Source of the DNA: Limimaricola variabilis
GTDB taxonomy: Bacteria; Pseudomonadota; Alphaproteobacteria; Rhodobacterales; Rhodobacteraceae
DNA: 53,050 nt
Reading direction: 5' to 3'
Assembly: GCF_014195545.1 (NCBI RefSeq)
Contig: NZ_JACIBX010000018.1
Span: 1-53,050, forward strand
Shown: in pieces, positions 18,064 to 28,316 of the stretch
Numbering within the stretch: position 1 is the stretch's first letter
How the letters are laid out: every line of letters starts with the position of its first letter
Notes under the pieces: generated by a model
What the model was told of the DNA's origin: nothing
Databases searched by the model: none
The model's input: only the letters and a program-made list of their open reading frames with translations
Program-made: the position numbers and the translations under genes

Positions 18064-18869
18064 CTGAAAATCGTCCTGAGACCGCCGCGTCGCGGGGCGC
18101 CCGCGGCATCGGGGAGGTGACGGTTGAGACGGCGCCCGATCAGCCCCATCGCAGCGATGACCACCAGCGTCAGCAGGACGAAATAGCCCGCGAGGATGGG
18201 GTAGGGCACGAAGGGGTTGAATGTCTTGTCTGCGAAATAGGACGCATAGTAAAGCGCGTCGCCCTGCTGCCGCGAAGCCGGGAAGCCCGAGAAGAACACC
18301 AGCGTGGTGGCGTGGAACAGGAAGATCGCCTCGTTGGTGTAGGCGGGCCATGCCAGGCGCAGCGTGGTCGGCCAGACCACGCGGCGAAACTTGGCCCAGC
18401 CCGACAGTCCGTAGGCGTCGGCAGCCTCGATTTCGCCCTTGGGCACCGAGCGCAGCGCGCCGTAGAAGATCTCGCCCGAATAGGCGGCGGTGTTGAAGAA
18501 CAGCACCACTGCGGCGCCGAGCCAGGCGCTGGTCAGCGCGTCGAAGGCCGGAACCTGTCCCTTGAGCGACAGGAACAGGAAATAGGCGAAGAAGAACTGG
18601 ATGAAGAGCGGCGAGCCGCGAAACAGGAAGATCGTCCATTCGGCCGGCTTGCGGAACCAAGGCGAGCGCGACGCCTTGCCCACCGCCAGCGCGGTGGCGA
18701 GGACGAAGCCCGACAGCAGCGCCACGAGGCCGAAATAGACGTTCCAGATCATGCCGGAGCCGATCAGCACGAATTGCTGGCACAAGGTGAAGTCCGAGCG
18801 CGGCAGCAGCCGCTCGCCATAGCCCAGCGAGCGCAGCCCGTAATCCATGATCGTGTCGTAGCAGCTCAT
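18060..18869 (-). CDS. ABC transporter permease, polar amino acid type (HisM-like)
   Basis: A 269-residue inner-membrane permease of the His/Glu/Gln/Arg/opine family, with about five helices and the cytoplasmic EAA loop (EIEAADAYGLSGWAKFRRVV) that contacts the ATPase. It pairs with the adjacent permease and overlaps it by four bases. The frame extends far upstream, but ATG at 18869 is the one coupled to the previous stop. Confidence 0.88.
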   Translation of the reverse strand: MSCYDTIMDYGLRSLGYGERLLPRSDFTLCQQFVLIGSGMIWNVYFGLVALLSGFVLATALAVGKASRSPWFRKPAEWTIFLFRGSPLFIQFFFAYFLFLSLKGQVPAFDALTSAWLGAAVVLFFNTAAYSGEIFYGALRSVPKGEIEAADAYGLSGWAKFRRVVWPTTLRLAWPAYTNEAIFLFHATTLVFFSGFPASRQQGDALYYASYFADKTFNPFVPYPILAGYFVLLTLVVIAAMGLIGRRLNRHLPDAAGAPRRGGLRTIFR

Positions 18870-19771
18870 GGCGGGCCTGCCTTGTTCATGCCGATGGGAC
18901 CGGTGCGGGCGTGGTTGGCCAGCGTCTCGCGGCCATGGCTCAGGCGCAGCATGATCCGGTCGAGCACGATCTCGGAGATCCGGGTGAAGCCGAGATAGAA
19001 CACCAGCAGGAACAGGAAGTACCACATCCGCCAGTCGCCATGCGGGTAGGCGGTGAATTGCGGCGTCTTGGTCGAGCCCAGCTCGCGCGCCCAGTAGACA
19101 ATGTCCTCGACGCCCAGCAGGAACAGCAGCGGCGAGGCTTTGATCAGCACCATCCACAGGTTCGAAAGGCCGGGCAGGGCATAGACCCACATCTGCGGCA
19201 CAAGCACGCGGCGGAACACCTGCGCGCGGGTCATGCCATAGGCCTCCGCGGTCTCGATCTGGGCTCGCGGCACGGCGCGCATCGCGCCGAACAGCACGTT
19301 GGCGGCAAAGGCGCCGAAGACCAGTGCGAAGGTGAAGACGGCGAGCCAGAAGCCGTAAACCTCATGCACCCATTGGGCCGAGGTCGAGAGCGGCATCTTG
19401 GCCTCGGCGCAGACGATGAAGTCGTTGCCCTGCCGGATCGGCTGGTCCCAGTCGGGGCATTTCGCCTTGTGGCGCAGCCACTCGATGCCCTGATCGAGCG
19501 CGATCACGAAGAACAGGAAGAAGGCGATGTCGGGCACGCCGCGCACCACCGCGATGTAGCTGCGTCCCAGCCAGGACAGCGGCGCGATGCGCGAGCGTGC
19601 CGCCACCGCGCCGCCGAAGCCGAACAGCAGCGCCACTGGTGCGGTGACCGCGAGCAGCAGCAGCACCGTGCCGAAGGCACCATAGAAGGCGAGGTGCTTG
19701 CCCGTGGTGAGGTAGCACGCGAGCCAGTTCAGGCCGGAGAGCGTTTCGGGATCGGCGCAGGAAGCGAACAT
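18866..19771 (-). CDS. ABC transporter permease, polar amino acid type (HisQ-like)
   Basis: A 301-residue permease of the same family, with an EAA loop (QIETAEAYGMTRAQVFRRVL) and a periplasmic insertion of roughly 50 residues containing KCPDWDQPIRQGNDFIVCAE, larger than in E. coli HisQ. It follows the binding-protein gene after a 43-base gap holding a stable stem-loop. ATG at 19771 is preferred; a TTG lies one codon upstream. Confidence 0.87.
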   Translation of the reverse strand: MFASCADPETLSGLNWLACYLTTGKHLAFYGAFGTVLLLLAVTAPVALLFGFGGAVAARSRIAPLSWLGRSYIAVVRGVPDIAFFLFFVIALDQGIEWLRHKAKCPDWDQPIRQGNDFIVCAEAKMPLSTSAQWVHEVYGFWLAVFTFALVFGAFAANVLFGAMRAVPRAQIETAEAYGMTRAQVFRRVLVPQMWVYALPGLSNLWMVLIKASPLLFLLGVEDIVYWARELGSTKTPQFTAYPHGDWRMWYFLFLLVFYLGFTRISEIVLDRIMLRLSHGRETLANHARTGPIGMNKAGPP

Positions 19772-19784
19772 CAAAGGATCCGAT

Positions 19785-19807
19785 CGGGGCGGCGCGTGGC
19801 CGCCCCG
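19785..19807 (-). other. Intercistronic stem-loop after the binding-protein gene
   Basis: A perfect 9-bp stem CGGGGCGGC / GCCGCCCCG with a five-base loop lies between the substrate-binding protein and first permease genes. Such structures commonly protect the upstream mRNA or attenuate downstream expression, giving more binding protein than membrane parts. It is not followed by a T run on the minus strand. Confidence 0.55.
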
Positions 19808-19814
19808 TCAAGTG

Positions 19815-20552
19815 TCACTCGAAGGTGTTGGCGTTTTCGCCGAACCATTTCAGGATCAGCTCGTTGAGCGAGCCGTCATCCTTCATCGACTGGATCGCGG
19901 CGTCGAGCTTGTCGCGCAGCTCGCCGTCGCTCTCGCGCAGGCCGACACCGATGCCGTCACCGAGCGGCACGTCGTCGCCCACAAACATCAGCTCGCCGCC
20001 CGAGGCCTCGACGATCGGCGCCAGGAAATCCTTGTCGGCGAAGACCGCGTCGGCCTCACCGTTGCGCACCGCGGCGACCGCCTCGTCGGGGGTGGCGAAT
20101 TCCAGCAGCGCGGCGCCGCTGTCGGCGACATGGCCGGCTTGGATCGTGGTGGCCTGGGCCGAGATCACCCCGCCCTCGAGATCCACGTCCTCGGACGGCG
20201 CGGCATAGGCCGACGCCGCGGGCGGGAAGTAGTTCTGGGTGAAGTCGATGACCTCGTCACGCTCGTCGGTGATGCTCATCCCGGCGATGATCGTGTCGTA
20301 GTTGCCCGAAACGAGGTTGGGGATGATCGAATCCCAGTCGTTGGTGACCCACTCGCAAGTCAGCTCGGCGCGCGCGCACAGCTCGTCGCCGACCTCGCGC
20401 TCGAACCCGTCGACCTCACCCGCATCGTTGAGGAAGTTGTACGGAGGGTAGGCGCCCTCGGTGCCCAGGCGCACGGTCTGCGAGTGGCTCTCGGCCAGCG
20501 CGGCACCGGCGCTCAGTGCGAGCGCGGCGGTCGTGAGGATCAGCGTCTTCAT
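19815..20552 (-). CDS. Periplasmic substrate-binding protein, polar amino acid ABC family
   Basis: A 245-residue secreted protein with a signal peptide (MKTLILTTAALALSAGAALA) and the bacterial SBP3 domain, from VRLGTEGAYPPYNF through the C-terminal LNELILKWFGENANTFE. It resembles lysine/arginine/ornithine/histidine-binding proteins, consistent with uptake of a cationic amine or amino acid that the downstream ligases would glutamylate. AGGAGA lies 11 bases before the ATG. The ligand cannot be assigned from sequence alone. Confidence 0.9.
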   Translation of the reverse strand: MKTLILTTAALALSAGAALAESHSQTVRLGTEGAYPPYNFLNDAGEVDGFEREVGDELCARAELTCEWVTNDWDSIIPNLVSGNYDTIIAGMSITDERDEVIDFTQNYFPPAASAYAAPSEDVDLEGGVISAQATTIQAGHVADSGAALLEFATPDEAVAAVRNGEADAVFADKDFLAPIVEASGGELMFVGDDVPLGDGIGVGLRESDGELRDKLDAAIQSMKDDGSLNELILKWFGENANTFE

Positions 20553-20593
20553 CGTCAGGTGGTCTCCTGTTGGGGATAGTGCCGTGCCCGCTC

Positions 20594-21382
20594 TCAGGCG
20601 GGCTGCGGGTGCGGGGCGGAATGCGACAGGAACTGCCGCAGCCGCTCTGACTTCGGGTTGCCGAACAGCTCGGCGGGCGGGCCCTGCTCTTCGATCAGCC
20701 CCTGGTGCAGGAACACGACGTGGTCGGCCACGTCATGCGCCATGCGCATGTCATGGGTGACGATGATCATGGTGCGGCCTTCCGCGGCCAGATCCTTGAT
20801 CACCCGCACCACCTCCTGCTCCAGCTCCGGGTCGAGCGCCGAGGTCGGCTCGTCGAACAGGAGCGCGCGCGGCTCCATGCACAGCGCGCGGGCGATCGCG
20901 GCACGTTGCTGCTGGCCGCCCGAGAGCTGCGCGGGCCAGGCGTCGGCCTTGTCGCCGATGCCGACCTTGTCGAGATACTCGCGCGCCTTGGCCTCGACCT
21001 CGTCGCGAGGCCGGCCCAGCACCGTCACCGGCGCTTCCATGACGTTCTGCAGGATCGACATGTGGGCCCAGAGGTTGAACTGCTGGAACACCATCGCGAG
21101 GTTGGTGCGGATGCGCGTGACCTGCTTGGGATCGGCGGGACGACGGTTCAGCCCCTGGCCCTTCCAACGCACCGGTTCGCCCTCGAAGATCACCTCGCCC
21201 TGCTGGCTGTCCTCGAGCAGGTTGCAGCAGCGCAGCAGCGTCGACTTGCCCGACCCTGAGGAGCCGATCATCGACACGACGTGGCCGGCGGGCGCACGGA
21301 TGTCGACCCCCTTGAGGACCTCGAGCGATCCATAGGATTTGTGCAGATCGCGGATCTCGATGACCGGCTTGCTGTCGCTCAC
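20594..21382 (-). CDS. ABC transporter ATPase, polar amino acid type
   Basis: A 262-residue ATPase with Walker A GSSGSGKST, signature LSGGQQQRAAIARAL, Walker B ALLFDEPTSALDPE and the H-loop IVTHDM. It belongs to the HisP/GlnQ group that matches the two permeases and binding protein downstream. It is the first gene of the operon and starts at a GTG. The 114-base gap upstream, before the terB-like stop, should hold the operon promoter; no clear hexamers are evident. Confidence 0.92.
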   Translation of the reverse strand: MSDSKPVIEIRDLHKSYGSLEVLKGVDIRAPAGHVVSMIGSSGSGKSTLLRCCNLLEDSQQGEVIFEGEPVRWKGQGLNRRPADPKQVTRIRTNLAMVFQQFNLWAHMSILQNVMEAPVTVLGRPRDEVEAKAREYLDKVGIGDKADAWPAQLSGGQQQRAAIARALCMEPRALLFDEPTSALDPELEQEVVRVIKDLAAEGRTMIIVTHDMRMAHDVADHVVFLHQGLIEEQGPPAELFGNPKSERLRQFLSHSAPHPQPA

Positions 21383-21496
21383 GTGCTCTCATGTCCCTTT
21401 TCTGACGAGGGAGTAGGGGACAGTTTCACCGAAAATGCAACGGGGGCGGGGCCTTTGCCCCGGCGTCACGCACGCAACGGAAAAAAACGCTGCCGC

Positions 21497-21943
21497 TTAA
21501 CTGTGCATCCGTTCGGCGGCGCGCTGGCGGGCATGGGCGCTGTCGGGATCGGAGACGCCCAGCATCGGTGCGACCATCCGCATCAGCGCGTCCTCCTCGT
21601 CGTCGCGCTGGCCATCGGCAAGCACGACCTCCCACAGCGCCTCGATCACCGCCTCGCGGTCCTCGTAGCTCACCGCGTCCTTGATCGCGCGGGTGAAGCG
21701 GACCGTGTCGGGGGCCTCGCTCTCCATCACCTCGCAATCGGTGCGCAGCCGCGCCGCGGCGGCGGGGTCGAGCCGGTAGCGCGCGCCGAGGATGCGGTCG
21801 ATGCGCCGGGCCTCCTCGGGGCTGTAATGCCCGTCGGCGCGGGCGATCCGCACCAGCAGCGCGCCGAGCGCGAGCCGGGCATCGGCATCGGGAAGGCGCG
21901 CGGGCGCGGGATCGGTGAGGCGGCGGAGGAGATCTGCGAACAT
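21497..21943 (-). CDS. TerB-like tellurite-resistance-family protein
   Basis: A 148-residue alpha-helical TerB-like domain protein (LALGALLVRIARADGHYSPEEA near residue 25, and VVLADGQRDDEEDALMR near residue 110), with two acidic motifs that in TerB bind metal. Standalone copies are common in Rhodobacterales and rarely linked to tellurite; the role is unknown. The open frame runs through rlmJ upstream, but ATG at 21943 fits the domain. Confidence 0.82.
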   Translation of the reverse strand: MFADLLRRLTDPAPARLPDADARLALGALLVRIARADGHYSPEEARRIDRILGARYRLDPAAAARLRTDCEVMESEAPDTVRFTRAIKDAVSYEDREAVIEALWEVVLADGQRDDEEDALMRMVAPMLGVSDPDSAHARQRAAERMHS

Positions 21944-21981
21944 GCGGCGAATATAGAGGTTCCCGGCTCGCGGGAAAGGGG

Positions 21982-22767
21982 TCAGGGCTGCGGCGCCAGG
22001 GTGGCGAAGCGATCGCTCAGCCATTGTGCCTGCGCGTGGAAGCCATAGGGCGGGTTGACCACGAACAGCCCCGAGCCGGTCATGCCATGCCCCTTCCGGG
22101 CGGGCGGAAAGGCCACCTCGTGGCGCACGCCCTCGGGAATGTCGCGCTCCAGCTGGCGCAGCATGGGCGCATGGGGCGTATCGCGGAGGATCGGGTACCA
22201 CAGCACGATCACGCCCACCGGCCATTTGCGCGCGATGCGGCGCATCGCCTGCGGGATGGCGCGGTAGTCCTCCTTGATCTCCCAGCTCGGGTCGATCAGC
22301 AAAAGCCCGCGTCGAGGCTCGGGCGGGGTCAGCGCCACGGCCATCTCGATGCCGTCGCGACGATGCGTCCGCGCGCGGTCGCCCATCGCCGCGGCCAACG
22401 CCGCGTGCTCCCGCGGATGCAGTTCGGCGAGGTCGATCCGGTCGGTCTCGCGCAAGAGCCGCGCCGCGATTTCCGGCGAGCCGGGATAGGCCTGCGCCCC
22501 GTGATCGGCGCGCACCGCCTCGATGACCTGCGCATAGGGGTGGTCGGGCGCGAACCAGTCGCGCACCCGCAGGATGCCCTGTGCCGCCTCGCCGGTCTTT
22601 TCCGCCTCGGCCGCATCGAGCCGGTAGAGCGCCCGACCCGCATGGCTTTCGAGATAGCTCAGCGGCTTGGGTTTGGCCGCGAGGTAGCCGAGCATCCAGG
22701 CCAGCGCCGCGTGCTTGTGCACGTCGGCGAGGTTTCCGGCATGATAGCCGTGCTGGTAGGACAGCAT
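21982..22767 (-). CDS. rlmJ: 23S rRNA (adenine-N6)-methyltransferase RlmJ
   Basis: A 261-residue protein with the characteristic RlmJ N-terminus (MLSYQHGYHAGNLADVHKH) and the methyltransferase motif LLIDPSWEIKEDY. In E. coli the enzyme methylates A2030 of 23S rRNA. GGGAG lies six bases upstream of the ATG at 22767; a second ATG two codons earlier sits directly on that site and is less likely. It may be co-transcribed with the TerB-like gene 38 bases downstream. Confidence 0.93.
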   Translation of the reverse strand: MLSYQHGYHAGNLADVHKHAALAWMLGYLAAKPKPLSYLESHAGRALYRLDAAEAEKTGEAAQGILRVRDWFAPDHPYAQVIEAVRADHGAQAYPGSPEIAARLLRETDRIDLAELHPREHAALAAAMGDRARTHRRDGIEMAVALTPPEPRRGLLLIDPSWEIKEDYRAIPQAMRRIARKWPVGVIVLWYPILRDTPHAPMLRQLERDIPEGVRHEVAFPPARKGHGMTGSGLFVVNPPYGFHAQAQWLSDRFATLAPQP

Positions 22768-22934
22768 GATCATCTCCCTTGGCGCGTGCGCCCCGCTGGT
22801 AGCGGGGGGGCGGTGGCGGGGCAAGCCGTGGCATCGACGCCGCGTCGCCTGCCGATACCGGGGCGGGGGGATTGTCCGGCGTCGCGGGAGGCGTATCTCT
22901 AGAACAAGCCCCGACTGCCGAAAGGATTTCGCCG

Positions 22935-23735
22935 ATGCGCCGGATCACGCTCGCCATCGTTCCGATCATGGCCCTCGCGCCGCTGACCGCGCTCGCCGGA
23001 TCGCTTGACCAGCCCGTGTCCGAGGCGCCGGTGACGGTCCTTCCCGCGCCGACCCCGGTTCAGGCCGCGCCTGCCAACGCGCTTGGCTTCACGCTGCGCG
23101 GCGGCCTGGCGGTCTCGCCGGAATATTTCGGCTCGGATGATTACGTGGTCGGCCCGGATCTGGGCTTTGCACTCGACCGGCTGCGTTTCGGCCCCTTCGA
23201 CATCGGCAGCGACGATCCCGATTTCGTCTCCGAGGGATTCGGGCTGCGCGGCTCGTTCCGCTATATCGGCGAACGTGAGGCGGCCGACGTGGATGGCGTG
23301 GCCGGGCTCGACGACGTCGATGCGGCGTTGGAGCTGGGGCTGGGCGCAGGCTACGACACTAGAAACTTCGGGGTCTTCGCGGATGTGCGTCGCGGCTTTG
23401 GCGGCCATGAAAGCTACGTGGCCGAGCTGGGCGCCGACGCCTATTTCTATCCCAACGACCGGCTGACGTTGCGGGCCGGACCGCGCGCGCTGTTTGCCGA
23501 GGATGACTATGCGCAGACCTATTTCGGCGCACAGGCTTTCGAAGCGCGGGGCGGCCTGATCTCGGCGGGGGCCGAAATCGGTGGCGTCTACGAGATTGAC
23601 GACCGTTGGGGCGTCGACGCCGCCGTTACCTATGAACGGCTGATGAACGATGCCGCCGACAGCCCCGTGACCGAGGATGACGAGCAGTTCGGGGCGCGGC
23701 TGGGAATCACCCGGCAGCTCGACTTCCGGTTCTGA
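22935..23735 (+). CDS. MipA/OmpV-family outer membrane protein
   Basis: A 266-residue exported beta-barrel protein. A signal peptide (MRRITLAIVPIMALAPLTALAG) is followed by a short proline-rich linker and the MipA/OmpV barrel (GGLAVSPEYFGSDDYVVGPD), ending in the aromatic C-terminal residue (DFRF) recognised by the BAM machinery. AAAGGA precedes the ATG. E. coli MipA scaffolds murein enzymes, while OmpV relatives are porin-like; which applies here is unclear. Confidence 0.87.
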   Translation: MRRITLAIVPIMALAPLTALAGSLDQPVSEAPVTVLPAPTPVQAAPANALGFTLRGGLAVSPEYFGSDDYVVGPDLGFALDRLRFGPFDIGSDDPDFVSEGFGLRGSFRYIGEREAADVDGVAGLDDVDAALELGLGAGYDTRNFGVFADVRRGFGGHESYVAELGADAYFYPNDRLTLRAGPRALFAEDDYAQTYFGAQAFEARGGLISAGAEIGGVYEIDDRWGVDAAVTYERLMNDAADSPVTEDDEQFGARLGITRQLDFRF

Positions 23736-23855
23736 GAAGGACCCGCGCGCCGTCCCTGATGACCGGCACGGCGCGCTTTCGCGGCCCGCGACCTGTGGCC
23801 GTTTCTCAATCCGTGGTAGCATGGCCCCGTTCTCACCAGTTACGGGAGGTTCCCC

Positions 23856-24323
23856 ATGCGCCGCCTAGCCGCCCTTCTCGGCGCGCTGGCCTTTGCCAGT
23901 ACTGCCTCGGCCGAGACGACCCCGACCCAGCAAGACATCGCTAATATTGAACAATGCGTGCGATCGGTCGGCGCGCGCGGAAACCAGAGACAGGTGTTCA
24001 GGAGTTGCACCGAGCTCATCGCCGGCCCGTGCCGCAATGGAACGACTCTCGAGATCGCCGATTGCCTGATGCGCGAGACCAATGCCTGGGATACCTGGCT
24101 GAACGCCTGGTGGAAGCCGATGCGCACGCGCGCAGAGGCGAATGGCTCCTGGGAGCGGCTGCTCGCCGCGCAGCGCCAGTGGATCAAGGATCGGGATGCC
24201 GAATGCTTCCGCGCCTATGACAGCGTGGATGGCGGATCGCTGCGCGTGATCTACGGCGCGGCCTGCCACCGTGACCTCACCGCCCGCAAGGCGATCGAGT
24301 TCTACTTCAGCCTCTATCGCTGA
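23856..24323 (+). CDS. LprI-like secreted protein (DUF1311)
   Basis: A 155-residue exported protein with a signal peptide ending in STASA and a DUF1311/LprI N-terminal domain with four spaced cysteines in the first half and WERLLAAQRQWIKDRDAEC near the end. Relatives inhibit lysozyme in mycobacteria. GGGAGG precedes the ATG. The gene converges on pyrG across a shared hairpin. Confidence 0.82.
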   Translation: MRRLAALLGALAFASTASAETTPTQQDIANIEQCVRSVGARGNQRQVFRSCTELIAGPCRNGTTLEIADCLMRETNAWDTWLNAWWKPMRTRAEANGSWERLLAAQRQWIKDRDAECFRAYDSVDGGSLRVIYGAACHRDLTARKAIEFYFSLYR

Positions 24324-24329
24324 AGGGTC

Positions 24330-24357
24330 CGGGCCGCCGCTTGGACGGCCCGGTATT
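24330..24357. terminator. Bidirectional hairpin between convergent genes
   Basis: A perfect 8-bp stem CCGGGCCG / CGGCCCGG with a nine-base loop lies between the LprI-like gene and pyrG. Short AT-rich flanks are compatible with termination from either side. Confidence 0.55.
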
Positions 24358-24361
24358 CCGT

Positions 24362-26005
<1,644 letters not shown>

Positions 26006-26017
26006 GGTCGGAAGTAC

Positions 26018-26084
26018 CCCGTGATCGTCGAATGAGCATCGAATGGAAGACTGCCGCGAAACGTGGGTTTCGCGGCATCACGGG
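26018..26084 (-). other. Nested hairpins in the secG-pyrG spacer
   Basis: An 11-bp perfect stem TGCCGCGAAAC / GTTTCGCGGCA (26052-26077, four-base loop) is nested inside an outer 8-bp repeat CCCGTGAT / ATCACGGG (26018-26025 and 26077-26084), which share one base. It lies between the secG stop and the pyrG start. It may end secG transcription or modulate pyrG. No T run follows it. Confidence 0.5.
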
Positions 26085-26178
26085 ATTTGAGGATATCCGG
26101 ATTCGGCCCGTGACCGCAACCGGGGGCGCAAGATCATGTGGCCGAAACCGGCCGACGCCCAGTGGTTGTGGATTCTCG

Positions 26179-26544
26179 TCAGTCCGCCTGCGGCACGACC
26201 GGGCCGCTCGACGGCGGCAGAAGGTCGCTGCCGAGGCCGTTCTCTTCGGGCGCGGTGCCGGGCGTGCCGACCGTTTCCTCGGGGCTGTCGGCCAGCCGGT
26301 CGAGCACCGAACCGCCGGCCGAGTTCTCGGCCGCGATGATGGTCAGCGCGATCGAGGTCACGATGAAGGCAGCCGCGAGGCCCCAGGTCACCTTGCCCAG
26401 CGCGGTCGCCGCGGCGCGGCCGGACATCACGCCGCCACCGCCGCCTCCCATGCCGAGGCCGCCGCCCTCGGAGCGCTGCAGCAGCACCACGCCGATCAGC
26501 GACAGCGCGAGGATCAGGTGGACGATCAGGACGACGTTTTCCAT
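26179..26544 (-). CDS. secG: Preprotein translocase subunit SecG
   Basis: A 121-residue inner-membrane protein with two helices ([19 protein letters not shown] and [16 protein letters not shown]) separated by the typical SecG loop [16 protein letters not shown]. It stabilises SecYEG during export. The Pro/Ser-rich tail is longer than in E. coli but usual in alphaproteobacteria. It precedes pyrG on the minus strand. Confidence 0.95.
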   Translation of the reverse strand: MENVVLIVHLILALSLIGVVLLQRSEGGGLGMGGGGGGVMSGRAAATALGKVTWGLAAAFIVTSIALTIIAAENSAGGSVLDRLADSPEETVGTPGTAPEENGLGSDLLPPSSGPVVPQAD

Positions 26545-26718
26545 GCGGACCTCTGCTTGCGGCGGGGCGGGGCGGAACGCGCCGTATCTAGAAGAGGGGC
26601 GGTCCTGTCGCAACCCCGAAGTGGGGGCAGGCGCACCGACCGGGGCAGTTTGCGGTTTCGCGCTGCCGCCCCCGGCGCTATAGGGACGCCGGATTGCATG
26701 ACCGGAGAGGACAGGTTC

Positions 26719-28010
<1,292 letters not shown>

Positions 28011-28011
<1 letters not shown>

Positions 28012-28247
28012 TGGCGCGCAAGCTCAGCCACAAGACCCGGCGCAGGTTGTCGCTGCTGATCCTGTTGGTCGGCCTGCCGGCCTATATCGTGGTGGCGATC
28101 ACGCTGGTCGGGCTGATTGACCGGCCCTCGATCCTCGTCGAGCTGGCGATCTATGTCGGGCTTGGCATCCTCTGGGCCCTGCCGTTCCGGCGAATCTTTC
28201 TGGGGGTGGGCAAACCCGACCCGGAAGAGGATCCCGGCGAGCACTGA
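28011..28247 (+). CDS. DUF2842 small membrane protein
   Basis: A 78-residue protein with two transmembrane helices (LSLLILLVGLPAYIVVAITL and ILVELAIYVGLGILWALPF) and a charged N-terminus, the DUF2842 pattern. Function unknown. Translationally coupled to purA (TGATG) and followed by a strong terminator. Confidence 0.85.
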
Positions 28248-28263
28248 GCGGGACTGGCAAGAG

Positions 28264-28298
28264 AAAAGGGGCGGCACCACGCGGCGCCGCCCCTTTTT
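28264..28298. terminator. Strong bidirectional terminator
   Basis: A perfect 12-bp stem AAAAGGGGCGGC / GCCGCCCCTTTT with a ten-base loop, followed by TTTTT on the plus strand and preceded by AAAA for the minus strand. It ends the purA unit and the convergent large gene. Confidence 0.9.
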
Positions 28299-28316
28299 CA
28301 TGTCCGCTGCCGATCG

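Noticed and set aside
21421-21470. Small GC hairpin (CGGGGC-CTTT-GCCCCG) between terB-like and ABC ATPase genes
   Set aside because: Only six base pairs and no T run on the relevant side; too weak to call a terminator.
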